NCBI GenBank assembly: GCA_028023455.1
Contig: JAQFVV010006335.1
Span: 2,898,412-2,962,411 of the forward strand
Direction: 5' to 3'
DNA from: Epiperipatus broadwayi
Lineage: Eukaryota > Onychophora > Udeonychophora > Euonychophora > Peripatidae
DNA: 64,000 nucleotides
A model generated the notes under the pieces. The model was not told the origin of the DNA. It ran no database searches and was given only the letters and a program-made list of their open reading frames with translations. The stretch's first letter is position 1, and every line of letters starts with the position of its first letter. Positions 43,860 through 57,033 of this stretch are shown here, piece by piece. The translations under genes were made by a program, and so were the position numbers.

Positions 43860-46715
43860 AGAACATCCTGATTGTGAACCCAGACTGCTATTTGTTGACA
43901 ACATTTTATTTAGGTACATACAACTGCATATCACTTTCAAGTGAAAGAAGATTGCAAGAATTAGAAGAAGAACTGTCTTATATTAAATGGGATATTATTG
44001 GACTTTGTGAAGTTAGAAAAAAATGTGAAGAGAACATTGATTTAAAAAGTGGACATGTACTCTATTATAAAGATAAAAATATTGGAAATACAAGTGGAGT
44101 AGGATTTATTATAAACAAAAAATGGAAGAACAACATTGTTGAGATTGATTGTGTATCAGACAGAGTGGCAATATTAGTTACATAACTTAATAGAAGATAC
44201 CAAATGCAGATAATTCAGGTTTATGCTCCAACAAATTTTCATAGTGATTAAATAATAGAAGATTTTTATATGGATGTACAATAGGCTTTTTATCAGAGTA
44301 AACAAAATTTTAAAATTGTTATGGGAGACTTCAATGCTAGAATTGGTAAACAAATGAAAGCTGAAAGTGTGTAGGTAATTTTGGTTATGGTAAAAGAAAT
44401 GAGAAAAGACATGGAGTTTGCAGAAAAAGAAAAACTTTATATTATGAATACTTTTTTTGAGAAAAATGTTAAAAGGAAATGGACATGGAAGCATCCAAAT
44501 GAAGGTACAGCAGGATTGGATTATATTTTGACTAACAGAAAATACATATTTCAAGATTGTAATCTTCTTAATAAATTTAACACAGGAAGTGATCATCTAT
44601 TAGTAAGATGTAAGATACGTTTTAAAGCAAAGCTAGAGAGACAAAAATTATTACGAAAAACCATATTTACAGTTGATATTCCTAATCTTCAGAAACATTC
44701 TAATTAATTTAAATTAGAACTTATAAATCTGTTTCAAGCATTAGTAGATTTTGAATATGATTCAGATTTAAATGAAATTAATATGAAAATAACTGATACA
44801 CTTTTAAAAACTGCAACAAAGATACCTGGTAGAAAAAAGCCACAATTGACGAATAAAATTTCTACTGAGACTAGAGAATTTATGAAAAAAGGAGGAATAT
44901 AAAGATATATAAAAAATGATGCATTAAAAACTATTTAATATCTCGAATTTTGTAAAATGGTGCGGAAAAGAGTTGAAAATGATATAAGAAAGTATAATTG
45001 TGAAATAGCAAGGAAAGCTGTAGAAGAGAATAAAAATCTCAAGAGTGTAAAACAACATTTTGGTATTGGTAGGAAATTTATATCTGCAATAAGAAAAAAG
45101 ATGGAATTATTACTAAAAAGAGAGATGACATCATGAAATGGGTAGAAGTCTTTTATCAATAATTATATAGTAATAAAGAACAAATACCTCCTATATCTAT
45201 TACACCTTCTGAATTGCCCAAAATTTTAAATGAAGAAGTGAGACATGCAATTAAATGTATGAAGAAAGAAAAGGCACCAAGTAATGATGGAATTATAATT
45301 GATATATTAAAAAAAGCAGGTAAAGAAATAGAAAAAATTTTTGCAAAGTTATATACCAAATGTCTAAATGATAAAGATGTACCAGATGATTGGAAGAATG
45401 CAGTATCAATATTAAGATTTAAAAAAGGTGATAAAGAAGATATTAGAAATTATAGACCCATCAGCCTTTTATCTGTTTTAAACAAAATTTTTACCAAGAT
45501 AATTACAACTTGTCTACAGAGAACATTGGATTTCCATCAACCAAGAGAACAAGCTCAATTTCATAGTGGTTTTAGTACAGTAGATCATATTCAGGTATTG
45601 AGAGAAGTTATAGAAAGAACAAATGAATATGAGTTGCCATTATGCTTTGGATTTGTAGATTATGAAAAGGCATTTGATTCTATAAACTTTTCTTCAGTGA
45701 TTAAAGCATTTGATCATCAAGGTATTGATCCAGGATATTGTCATATTTTAAAGAATATTTATAAAAATGCAACAGCAACAATTAGTTTACATAATGCTAC
45801 CGGGAAAGTCAACATTGAGAAGGGTTTAAGACAGGCTAACTCTATTTCTCCAAAACTTTTTACAGCAGCGCTGCAAGAAGTACTTTGTGGATTAAAATGG
45901 GAGCTAAATGATTGAAACTAAATGGAGATTATTTAAGCCATTTAGATTTTGCAGACGATGTAGTTGTTTTTGAAAATAATGCTTTAGAGCTGCCAGAAAT
46001 GTTGCAGGAGTTATCAGATAAAAGTAGAAAAGTAGGACTAAAGATAAATAATAAAAAAGACTAAAGTAGTGTTTAATGGATTTTCTCAAAGTGTGAAAAT
46101 AAAGATTGATTATGGTGAATTAGAAGAAGTTAACAGTTACATATATCTTGGTTAAATTATTAATACAGATGGAAACATAATGGATGAAATTAATCATAGA
46201 AGTAAACTTAGTTGGAGTGCTTTTGGTAGAAATAACTTAATACTAAAAGAAAATATGTCTATGTGTTTGAAAAGGAAAGTTTTTAATAAATGTGTTTTAC
46301 CAGTTCTTACTTATGGATCTGAGACTTGGACACTTAGTAAAAGAACAATACAGAGACTTCAGACCACTTAAATAATTATGGCCAGATGCATGTTGAGAGT
46401 AACAAGAAGGGATCGAAAATGCAATATATGGTTAAGAGAACAAACAGGTGTTACTGACCTCATTGAAAAAATTAAAAGACTGGAGTTGGGATGGACATAT
46501 TGCTAGAAAAGATGATAATAGATGGACAACTGAAATCTTAAACTGGATTCCAAGAGAGTGTAAAAGATCCAGAAAGAGACCACATGTGGGATGGATGGAT
46601 GAAATAAGAAAGTAAGAAACTGTGTAGGGGTAATGTGGAGAAAAGAAGCTAAAGATTGGAGGAGATGGATTGAACTTGGAGAGACCTTCATCCTGCAGTG
46701 GATTAATAATGTTTG
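43860..46715 (+). mobile_element. RTE-clade LINE, nearly full-length, inactivated
   Basis: The endonuclease starts near 43910: LGTYNCISLSSERRLQELEE, IKWDIIGLCEVRKK (catalytic Glu) and GVGFIINKKWK in frame 43874-44185; MGDFNARIG near 44321-44347; LDYILTNRKYIF and GSDHLLVRC in frame 44381-44707. The reverse transcriptase lies mainly in frame 45214-45915, with EKAPSNDGI, NYRPISLLSVLNKIFTKI, FGFVDYEKAFDS (motif A), the RQANSISPKLF of motif B (usual RQGDPISPKLF), then a frameshift and HLDFADDVVVF (FADD at 45948-45959). The C-terminal part holds VLTYGSETWTLSKRTIQRLQ (to 46371) and the TGVTD / GWMDEIRK tail. A GATGATATATAT tail ends it at about 46710. Stops and frameshifts every few hundred bases make it non-functional. 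Order and spelling are typical of RTE elements. Confidence 0.92.
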
Positions 46716-47164
46716 ATGATATATATATATATGAGCTGCACCTAATAAATTTTGATTTTATTAAAAAGAATTAATAATAAATAATCATATAAAAATATTA
46801 AAAGCTAAATTTTATAAGTTTTTAGGTGCACATCTCAACCATATACATAAAATAGATATACATGAATATAGAAGCAGGATAAAACATAAGGTTTAAATCT
46901 GGATTAGTAATTTGATATGTATGAAGGACTGGAAGCTCAATCATTAATTAGGATTGACTGCTTCAGTATGGTTGTAGGTTAGAGTAAATTATCAGAAGAT
47001 TAAATATGGAGTTTTAGAGATTGAATCTCATGAAATCATGTTTTAATTTTAATATTGTACCAGACAATCCACATATTATTATCACCAAGGGCACCAATAG
47101 GCCACTGTTGACCTAGAAAACTTGTTTTACAGTGATCAAAAAGTTAATGATGATGAAAATAAAT

Positions 47165-47290
47165 GCTGTTAGCTAGACCCAGGGAAAGACAGAAATTTTA
47201 AACATTGTTCAGACAATTGAGAGACAGAACACAGAAACAAATCTCAGCCAAAAACAAATATTATTAATGATTATGAAGTTTTATTAAATT
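47165..47290 (+). mobile_element. LINE tail fragment
   Basis: The block CAGACAATTGAGAGACAGAA with its flanks (GCTAGACCCAGGGAAAGACA, AAATCTCAGCCAAAAACAAA) is a diverged plus-strand counterpart of the minus-strand sequence at 42556-42640. The two mark the 3' end of the same non-LTR family. Confidence 0.5.
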
Positions 47291-48920
47291 TTAAAAAATC
47301 TTTATAAATATACATTTTAGTTTTGATTTCACAATGGTTGCTTTTGAAGTGGATAAAGTATTTGGTTCAATATCAATATTGTCAGGTTTTTTTCTTTTTT
47401 AATAGTAATATCATTTTGTTAATATGGTTATTATTTTTTAATGTTTTACTAATCTGCTTTTATTGGATTTGTACTGTAGTGGAATTTGTTATTTAGCTAA
47501 AATTCATAATTAATCCATAAAATTACCCAAATACTTTATGTTAAAATCCAAGGAAAGCAGAATAATTAAAAACATTTTTTTAAAAAAGATGTTATTCTAT
47601 GTATTTTATTAACATGGCATTATTATTTAATGTCACTATAATGATTGTAGCATTTATACAATTTCACTTCTATTGCTCGATTGAGAAATTACCTACAATT
47701 TTTTTTTATCTTTTCTAATGGAAGAAACCAATTATTTGTATTTTTTTACCTATTAGAAATATCATTAAAAAAAAGAAAGTTGCAAGGCATAGTATAAAGG
47801 CCTTTAAAACTTATTTTATAAATAATGAAAGTGGAAAAATTTCTTCTCTGAAGTAAATATAAGATAAATCCTTAAAATTCCTAGATACTTGACTACATAG
47901 CATGGCTACATTGTTAAACTGAAATAACAAGCACACAAAAAATTATTCTATTACTGAGGTTTCAAATGACACAAAGTAAAACTAAAAGTTATTTTGAACT
48001 AATTAATAACTTATGTTAGTTGGAATTGACCTAATTAAAACTGATTGTTATTGTATCACACTGAGGCTACCAATGTCAGGAGAGATAATATGTAAATAAA
48101 AATTAATGTATAAATAATTTCACTTCCAAAGAAATGATTAACTTATTTAAATTTTAAATAATAAATGGATAAAAAATACTTTGAAAAAAATAATGACTTA
48201 TTTATTTCCTTTCAATAATAATGTCAGCCATTGAATTTGAGTATTATGAATATGATGATATTATTTTCTCTCAATAATAGTGTCAGTTACTGAATTTGAG
48301 TGCTAGAAATATTATTTTTAGGTTAAAATCAATGCACAGCCATTTACTATTTAAAGTTTAAATAAGTTAATTTTCTCTTTGGATGTGGAGAAATGCTTAT
48401 CATAGAATTACACAGTAAAAGAAAAAAGTAAAAATTATTATAGAATTGCAAAGTAAATAATAATAATTTTTTAATATTCTATTTATTTTTTATTAAAAAA
48501 ATTATATAGAATCCATTTTAATTAACTTTTTTTTTCACGTGAAAGGGTGCTTTTTTACATAATAAAAAAAAATCATATTTTTTAAAAAATAAATTATCTT
48601 ACTTGCAAATATAAATATATGAAATATTACACAAATTGGTACTTATAATGTAAAAATAATTATCTATATATTATATATATGATTTTGAATCAATATTTAA
48701 GAAACAAAATAAAATATATATAGAACAAAAATATATATTTTATTTTCTTCAATGTTTTATTGTGATTCTCTTAACATCAATCTAATTTTATTTCTTGCGA
48801 ATTCTGATCCAATACATAAAAATCTTTATGAAAAACTGACTTCACATTAACATGACCAGAAAGAATATTGCAAAACATTTAGATAAAGAATTATAAATTT
48901 ATTTAACACACATTGATTAT
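47291..48920. other. AT-rich stretch without recognisable gene
   Basis: No gene is seen. A local duplication of about 60 bp lies near 48210-48310 (AATAATGTCAGCCATTGAATTTGAGT / AATAGTGTCAGTTACTGAATTTGAGT). Confidence 0.5.
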
Positions 48921-48921
48921 G

Positions 48922-49112
48922 TAAGTAATATTTACTAAGGCAATAAACATTAAGCATGTGCGGTTGAAAATGCAAAGGTAGGGACCTCTACAGGTCTTAA
49001 CCGCAAGCTTTTTTTCAAATGTGTAAGCTCCTGGTTAAGACCAGTAGAGGTTCCTACCTTCGCATTTTCAACCACACATGTTTTAGGTTTATTGTCTTGG
49101 TAAATATTACTT
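48922..49112. mobile_element. Foldback MITE-like element
   Basis: The arms 48922-49002 and 49032-49112 are reverse complements with few mismatches. They start TAAGTAATATTTACTAAGGC and include GGTTGAAAATGC, AGGTAGGGACCTCTAC and GGTCTTAACC. The total is 191 bp with a 29-bp loop. A partial relative lies at 55284-55415. No ORF is present, and the superfamily is not assigned. Confidence 0.85.
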
Positions 49113-50610
49113 AGATAAAGAATGTAACTGAAAAATCTGCATTATCACATAATTAGTGTTTCTACAATCTTTATTACTTAGCATGTGATATTCAGTGTAG
49201 AGCTTACAAATTACAGAGTTTTGGCAAAAAAATATGTTATATTTAATAAATGATAAAATATTTTTTTGATTTTTAAAAGTCATAGAGCATGCCGACCTGG
49301 TACGTTGATAAATGTGAAGTATTATGTCATTATATTGCACTCAGGCCAGCTCTTCTCATGATGCTAAAAGTTCTAAAATGTAGTTTGCACAAAGATACCT
49401 CTTATGTGCAGTTTGACCCTGTCTTTATCACTATTACTATCAACATTAATTAACTATCTTAATGTAAAAACTCTTTATTACTTCTAGGCTAATTCTCATT
49501 TAATTTTTATTACCTCATTATAATTATTTTTTGTTAGAATTAAAGCATTTATCTTTATTAGAAATTAAGTTTAATCTTATTTTCACATACCATGATTAAA
49601 ACGTTAACAATAAACTTTCCAATCTTAATGTTATCTTGTCAAAACAATACTATTTTACTAATTTTTTTTAAAAAATTGAAGCCAGGAAATATATATCTAT
49701 CTTACATTTCTACTGACATCCATCTTTTTTATAAAAATGCTATGTAATCTTACAAAAATCTTTTAATTTACAACAAAATTGCCAATATGTATCTCTTCCA
49801 ATCTACATCTTTTTTTTTAAATATCAAAGAAAATACTTCAATATTCTTTATCAAATATCTTTACAAAATCAGTGAAGTAAGCATTGATTTTTTTTTTTAT
49901 ATCACACTACAAAAATAAAAGCCTCATTTCTTCATTTGCTTATTAAATGCATCTATATTTTTCCTAAATTTAAATAGCTCTCGATATTGTTAATTTAATT
50001 TAATTAAATATGCTTATACAATATTTGAAACAATATTTTACTTACATATGAAATTAAAAGGGTATTTCAAATACATTTTTCGCTTTTTTTTTTGGCTTGC
50101 TTTTTTTTTTCTTTTAAATTTTATCAATAAAAAAAAGTTTTTTTTTTTTTTTTATGTATTAAATATAATTCTTTATATTTATGGATAAAAAAAAGTCTAT
50201 TTAAAAAACGTTTTCAAAGCTTCTTATCTATAAAAAAAAATTTTCGTTTTTGTTTTTTTATAAATACAATATAAATACATTAACAGATTGATAATTTTAA
50301 AAGTATTGAAGATAATAACATATTATTTACAAATTTAATGTCATTTACGTTTTAATGTAATTTTGTAAAATATTTTTATCTTACATCTATTTTGGTTAAT
50401 CGTTAAAAAGTTAAAATGAGGAATAAGCATATTAGATCATAATTTCAAAATTCCCATCCCTACAGTTTGAAATTTATATTTTATTCAATAATTTCTTAGT
50501 TATAGAATTCTCTTTACATTAAAAAACAATCCTTTCAGCATATATAATATTTTGAATTTATATAGATGTTTTATACAATATTTTACAACCATCAGTTTAA
50601 ATAGTGTTTT
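49113..50610. other. AT-rich stretch without recognisable gene
   Basis: Only homopolymers and A/T-rich sequence are seen. The minus frame 49107-49340 is not recognised. Confidence 0.5.
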
Positions 50611-50616
50611 TCTGAA

Positions 50617-50900
50617 GGTTTGCTGTGATATTACTAACAGTTGATGCATATACTTTGCTGTGATATTACTAACAGTCGGTACTTATACTAACCTGTTTGC
50701 TGTGATATTACTAACAGTTGGTGCATATACTAACATTTTGCTGTGATATTACTAACAGGTGGTACATATACTAACCTGTTTGTTGTGATATTACTAACAG
50801 TTGAATGCATTTGGAATATTTAATTAAATTCAAACTTTTCTAAAGACATTCAACACTCATATTAGATGATGGAAATAGTCCAATATAAAAATACAATCAG
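50617..50900. repeat. Minisatellite grading into a dispersed repeat
   Basis: Five imperfect units of about 36-40 bp share GCTGTGATATTACTAACAG and a GTGCATATACTAAC end (50617-50800). The last unit runs into GTTGAATGCATTTGGAATAT and the ATGATGGAAATAGTCC block also found at 925-1040 and 1301-1415. The tandem array therefore grows from the edge of a dispersed repeat. Confidence 0.8.
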
Positions 50901-50904
50901 TTTA

Positions 50905-51864
50905 AATAATTTTTTTTAAACATGTGAATACAGATTAATGCAATGGTAGAGAAGCAGCTTATGCTACTCAAGATTCATCTCTGATGGTCAGAGTTCTTAT
51001 GAACTACTGAGCAATAAACCATTAAATTATTTAAATCTTTCAAATCATAAAATTTTTAATCATCAAAAAAACTAATTGCAGTTTATTATCAAACTTTAAA
51101 TGTTGAAATATTAATGTAAATTATGTTAGAGACTCTATTTACAATGTTCAATTATTATTTTTGGAAAATAACATCATACTTCATGTGAATACATTAGCAC
51201 TAAGACAGAACTCTTAACATATATACATGCCTTAAAATGAACTATGGAGATTTTAGATAGATGCACATAAAAATGAAGATAAAACTTAAATAATCTGTTA
51301 ATATAAAATATTAACATATAATTTAAGCTTTTCCCATCTTTCAACTATGATCTAATGCACTATATAAAATCATTATTTCCATTACCTACATAAAGACCCT
51401 AAAAGAACATTTAATTTAAAGAAATTTAAAACAAAACTCTATAAGTTACATTTATATTTTTAACAAAATATAAAATTACTTAACAAAATTCAGTTCTATT
51501 TTTCCCATGATTAATAAGTCCACTTTAACTAATTTATAAAATGCAACTTTTTTTTTTCTCATTTTTTCTTTATTTTAATTGTGCCAGAGAAAGTTGTTTA
51601 TTAATTATTAATACTTTTTCAGAATACTATGATTTTTGCTACAAATGTTCTGTCTATGCAAATTTTTTATCAGTTTGTAATTATTTTATGGGGTGGTCAA
51701 ATAGGAGAAATTTACTTCTGGGATTCTTAGCAAAGTGCATCATTTGGTTCTTTTTTCATTCTTCTTATGATTTTATATAGAGAGATTATGAATCTGAATT
51801 TATTAATTTGTACAAAACATATTTTAATATTAAAAGTAATTGTAATATTATTTTGAATTATTGG

Positions 51865-51865
<1 letters not shown>
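50905..51865. other. AT-rich stretch without recognisable gene
   Basis: No supported feature. The plus frame 51541-51780 is Phe/Cys/Tyr-rich and shows no motif. Confidence 0.45.

Positions 51866-51869
<4 letters not shown>

Positions 51870-51944
<75 letters not shown>
51870..51944. repeat. (TA)n microsatellite
   Basis: A TA run of about 37 units. The poly-Tyr-Ile frame across it is an artefact of the repeat. Confidence 0.95.
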
Positions 51945-51948
<4 letters not shown>

Positions 51949-51949
51949 A

Positions 51950-52560
51950 TAATGGGACAACTCTATTAACCTTACCTGCCATACCCTGTTGCAGCACCAG
52001 GTACAATGGACGACCATACACAGATGTCCCAGTCTGAAATACACTTGGATTACCTTTATCAACTATAACATCTCCATGCCTAACACCTTTCATGCCAGTT
52101 ATAACAGAACCCGCTACCCCAAAATTAATGTGCCAGATGTACTCGAACTACAAGTTACACCCTATGATGACACGAATATGACTAAGTAGTTGGATAACTT
52201 GGATGAAATATGTCAACCCAACCACAACAAGTCATATCCTAAATTTGTGATTTTACAATAATTTGGGTGTGTCAGATGTTACAGAATTAGCAATGGCATA
52301 TAAATAAAGAGAGCGCATCTCACTACTATCAGACCTGAGCCTTCAAATAGGATGCTAACGATGTCACAATGAAATGCCCAGTTCCAAGTCACATCTATTT
52401 TCAATATACTATCCTATAATTTACTTAAAAATGTTTCAATGTAACCTAGAGCAGCGCATATTCATACATCTTCCTTTTAAGCCCCATTATACCACGGAAT
52501 TCAAACTCAGGGAGTTCTTACAATCAACTCTATTCAGGGATGGACCTACTCAATTTTAAA
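51950..52560. other. Higher-complexity island, unidentified
   Basis: About 600 bp are clearly less AT-rich than the surroundings. The plus strand has two modest frames (51989-52189 and 52374-52559). The reading GRPYTDVPV...NTLGLPLST in another frame also looks protein-like, but none matches a family I know. An unrecognised transposon internal or LTR fragment is the likeliest source. Confidence 0.3.
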
Positions 52561-52820
52561 CAAATTAGGCTTATGTAGAAGCATAGTTATAGGAAAATAC
52601 TGATGATGATCAATTATTTGTTAAAGCAATATTTAATGATGATGATGATCATCAAACCTATAATAATGTAAAAGCATCATGTGATGATGATGGTGAACAT
52701 CTGTTGGTATAAATGTATAGCGATGGTGGTGATGACCAAACAAAGATCAGATGGATTTAAACAACTAATTTATTAACAACCTATATAAAAACTATAACTA
52801 TTTACAAGCAAGAAATAATA

Positions 52821-52838
52821 AGACAGATTAATATTTAG

Positions 52839-52878
<40 letters not shown>

Positions 52879-52953
52879 AATATTAATCTGTCTATATATA
52901 TATACCATTAGTTGTTATATATATATATATATATATATATAAACAACTAATGG
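52821..52953. repeat. Two adjacent (TA)n-cored hairpins
   Basis: Hairpin 1 has exact 20-base arms AGACAGATTAATATTTAGTT (52821-52840) and its complement (52874-52893) around (TA)n. Hairpin 2 has exact 12-base arms CCATTAGTTGTT (52905-52916) and its complement (52942-52953), again around (TA)n. Only about 11 bases separate them. Confidence 0.9.
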
Positions 52954-52959
52954 TTTCTT

Positions 52960-54675
52960 TATCATCTTGGTGACTTCATACAAGAAATAAAAATGTAATA
53001 ATCAACTCCTATTAGATACAATATTATTCTCTGATTCATTAAATATATACATAACACAAGATAGAGAAAATCATAATAAAAGTTCATTACTTATAAAATT
53101 ACCCATTAAAATAATTGTTACAACATTTATAAGTTAAATTAAATATATTATCATTATGACTGCCCACTCCCATTTATCTATATGTAGGTTAAGGTTATGG
53201 TAGAAATTAATGATAGCTAAAGACCATTTATACAGAAGGATTAATCGTATATTCAGAATAAATAAAACTACAAGAAAAGATTAGTAACACTGATTAGTAT
53301 ATTGTCTCAAAGTCTTACTCTCAATATTATATATGTAAAAATCTTACTTGAGATGACATCACCTGGATGGGTTATTTTTTGACTTCGAGAGAAAAAAATT
53401 TACTTTATAAAAAAAAATGTATATATATATATATATATATATATTAATTAAAAAGAATTCCCTTTTGAATTTATATCAACAAAAGATTTTTCCATCCATT
53501 TGTTCACTTTAAGTTGTAGTTGATCGAATTAGAAAAAAAAACGTTTTAAGCACACAATAAAAAAAACAATACATACTTTCAATTAGAAAATTACAAAAGC
53601 AAGCAAATAAATAATAATCAATCATCATGTGAATCCAATATATAATTTATCTAAAATACAGCAAGCTTCATTCAAAGATGATGTCCATGTCCATGGCTAA
53701 AAATTCCAGTTTATCAGCTCTGTTATTTTTATTTATACATTCCTGATCATATAAATCTGTGGAAATATGTTTGTGTACCAGCATTTTCTTTTTCAAAATA
53801 GACATTCTGAGGACCGATTTTATGATTTCATAATCAAGTAATGGCCTGGAGGTTGGATAGAAAAATCCCAACAGCATTAGTTTTCTACTCCAAACACATT
53901 GTAATGTTTCTTATCTTATCAACCATTGTTTATAATTTATCTTAATTATGTCTAAAAATGATTTTAAAGACAATAGTTAATCCTTAGTAGTTTCAGATTT
54001 TCTTTTCATTTATATTGTTATAAAGAAATTTACTTATTGAAGATCTTAATTTACAAGTTCAGAAACTATTAATTTTGAATTACAGTTTAACTCCTGGACA
54101 TTATAAACATTTTTCTTTTAAAAATGCCAAAAAGTTGTTTTCTTTTTTCTTTTTTTTTTAAGAAAATAAAAACTTAACTTTTTTCTCATTGCTATCTGTT
54201 CAAAATCCGGGTCTCTTCTCTTCAACATTGTCTGCTTTTTTTTTCACTTGTAAAAAAAAACCGCTTTTTCATCATGTGATTGCTAAAAATCTATTATAAA
54301 CTTGATACAAAAAAAATCAATTTACAAAATGTTATTATATTTATTTCATTTGTATTATTCTAATTCGAACATCTAACAAGACTTTAAACTTCACATAAAT
54401 TTTAATCTTTAATTATGTTCATTTTATCAGACAATTAGTATTTTATTTATTAATAAAATTAAATGAATAAAAAAAAATAGAAAAACAATTAATTTCTACC
54501 AATAAATGAACACATTAGTTTGTATGCATATGTTTATCTACACATATATATATGCACCATGTAAACAAACAATTTATTTGCTTACTCCCAATAGATAAAA
54601 TAAAAAAAATAATATTTCAACACATTAGTCTATCATATGTTTACAAATGGATATATCACAATATATATATATATT
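52960..54675. other. AT-rich stretch without recognisable gene
   Basis: A (TA)n tract lies at 53419-53444. The minus frame 53668-53877 (69 codons, MLLGFFYPTSRP start) is not recognised. Confidence 0.5.
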
Positions 54676-54680
54676 TATAA

Positions 54681-55189
54681 TGTTTTAAACAATGGAAAAC
54701 TTTATTTAGCAGCAGCGTTCATCTTGTGAAATAAAATCAGCTTCTGTGTCTACTTTTTATTAAAAAATACATACACACATGCACATATATTTATATATTG
54801 TACCAAAGTACATTGATATTAAAGTAATTGTATGAGTCCCATGTTTTAAAAATGTAAAAAAATTAATATTAAGAGAATAAAATGTAAAAACTAAAGAGCA
54901 GGGGGGGAGGGGAAATTTGTATTAAATAAAATAAACTGTAAATGCTGTTTAAAATAATAAGATTTTTTTTTGTTTAAAAGAAGAAAAAATCTTGTAATAA
55001 ATAAATGATTTAATATTTTTTAAATGAATTTTTAATAAAATAAAGAGATTTTGTTTTATCTTATAATAAAATAAATAAACATATGTGCGTGTGTGTATGT
55101 AATTTTTAATAAAAAGTAGACACAGAAGCTGATTTTATTTCACAAGATGAACGATGCTGCTAAATAAAGTTTTCCATTGTTTAAAACAG
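54681..55189. mobile_element. Foldback element with about 110-bp inverted termini
   Basis: The left arm from TGTTTTAAACAATGGAAAAC (54681 to about 54796) is the reverse complement of about 55078-55189. Shared inner parts include TTCATCTTGTGAAATAAAATC and AGCTTCTGTGTCTACTTTTT. The middle of about 280 bp is AT-rich with a G-run near 54901. No ORF is present. TATAA lies beside both ends, but no clean target duplication can be defined. Confidence 0.85.
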
Positions 55190-55283
55190 TATAAATAGCT
55201 CATCATTTTATCATTCTTGGTCTGACTTTCTCATTTTAATTAAAGTTGTAATTATAAATTTTATTAAATGCACATTATTATAT

Positions 55284-55415
55284 TAAGTAATATTTACTAT
55301 GGACCCTCTTTTCTTCCTAGCGTAAGCTTGTGGCTAAGACCTGTAGAGGTCCCTACCTTCGAATTTTTCAGATGCTTATTCCTAAAGGTTACAGCCTTAG
55401 TAAATATCATTTTAA
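55284..55415. repeat. Partial relative of the 48.9-kb foldback element
   Basis: It keeps the end AAGTAATATTTACT, the inner GTGGCTAAGACCTGTAGAGG and CCTACCTTCGAATTTTTCAG, and the far end TAGTAAATAT. The left arm's inner half is lost. Confidence 0.75.
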
Positions 55416-56925
55416 TTAAATATTTCTTGAAGTAATATTTCCAAAATGTTGCATTGTTAAATCCAACATGTTTGCAGTTGACCGAATCTGCTTGACTCTA
55501 TGCATTTAAGATCTGCGAGTAGTTCAAAAAGTAATCATGTTGAAATAGATTAAATGGACAGTGAAGTGCAGGAACACCAAACCAGCCACGAAAATCATAC
55601 CAAGTCACAGGATCCACAGAAGAATCATTTTACCGGATGTCGATGATTTAAGAAATAATTCCATTATGCTGATTCTATTGTATTTAAAAATCCTAGGTAA
55701 TTATTTGACTTTGATGTCTTAACATTCCTGATTTCTTTTAAAAATAAAGATAGACTTTATTAAAAAAACTTTGAACTTTTTGAATTAAACTTAAAAAAAG
55801 AATAAACTTTAAACTTCAAAAAATTAATATTTGCAATAATAAAATAAGTAAAAGCAGCATCTATTAAATAATATTTTTGAAACAATGGCATGCATGTATG
55901 TGTGATTTGATTTTTTAAACTTAAAAAAAAAGATAAAATAAAATATGATGTAACGTGTATAATTTATTTGCTAAAGTAATATATTAAAATGCTTATTTTA
56001 ATCTTTTAAAAAAGAAGTGTGTGTGTTTCATTATAAGATAAAACGATTAATTTATTTTAAAATAAAATAAAACACTTAAATTATTTTTCTTAAAATATTT
56101 ATGTTTATTTTGATACGTGCAGGTAAGTATAAATATTTATTTTTTTAATAAGAGTAGGAGGGGGAAAATCTAATCATTAGTAATAGTATTTCAGAAAAGA
56201 TTCGCTAAGTTAAATCTATAAATGTCTAGTATTCAGTATAATGTTGTTATTATTAGTTTTAAAGGATTGAAGTATTATTTTGAATGGTTCGGGGAAAATT
56301 ATTTTAGTTTTTTAAAAAAATAGTAGTAGCTTAGAAGAGGCAGCATTTAAGATATCTCTTTTGTTTTGTCTATTTAGTGGATCATTGGAGCCGGTTGAGC
56401 TAGCAGGGATTTTCAGATACCAAATTGTGCTGATCAGATGGACATGCTAATTCTAATGTAATTAGCTGGCGCCTAAGGGATTTTTCTTTCTTCTTTTAAA
56501 AATAAAAATAAAGTGTTTATTTGGTCAGTGTATATTTGGTAGTTGAGTGCTGAATGTTATTGATAGTTCGCTATTGATGATAGTTGACACTTTACCTGAA
56601 AACTAACCACTTTCTGAAAAGGAAATTTGGGAGGACAAAATATTATAAAATATTAGTTAATATTTTACTTGTTGATGCATGGTGTTTGTTGTTTCCCCTA
56701 AGTTTAAGTAGTAAATTTTAAATTGTAAGTTTTATATCATTAAGAGTTTTGAAGGTAGTAAGTTAAAAAATAGAAGTAGTAGTAGTCGTTTTCTTTATTT
56801 GTTGTTCAGAGGAGGTTGGTTCAATATATATATATATATATATATTAAATATTAAATCACCCCACATGGTTAAGAAATCCATTCCCACCCTCTGTGAACT
56901 AATATATTTATTTCAGTATAGCATT
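55416..56925. other. AT-rich stretch without recognisable gene
   Basis: No gene is seen. Slightly GC-richer DNA at 56330-56460 has no frame of note. A (TA)n lies at 56825-56845. Confidence 0.5.
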
Positions 56926-56930
56926 ATGCA

Positions 56931-56935
56931 CTGGG

Positions 56936-56977
<42 letters not shown>

Positions 56978-57033
56978 CCCAGTTAAATGATATATATGAT
57001 ATATATATATATATATATATATATATCATTTAA
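56931..57033. repeat. Two adjacent (TA)n-cored hairpins, second locus
   Basis: Hairpin 1 has CTGGGATTATA...TATAATCCCAG (56931-56982) and hairpin 2 has TTAAATGATATA...TATATCATTTAA (56983-57033), back to back and both cored by TA repeats. The layout equals 52821-52953, with unrelated arm sequences. Confidence 0.9.

Noticed and set aside
44174-44596. 140-codon minus-strand ORF
   Set aside because: It is the antisense shadow of the RTE endonuclease region on the plus strand.
50617-50812. CRISPR-like array (regular repeat units)
   Set aside because: Units are directly adjacent with no unique spacers, and the genome is eukaryotic. It is a minisatellite.
51727-52062. 111-codon minus-strand ORF with Tyr-Ile repeats
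   Set aside because: It is the translation of a (TA)n microsatellite.
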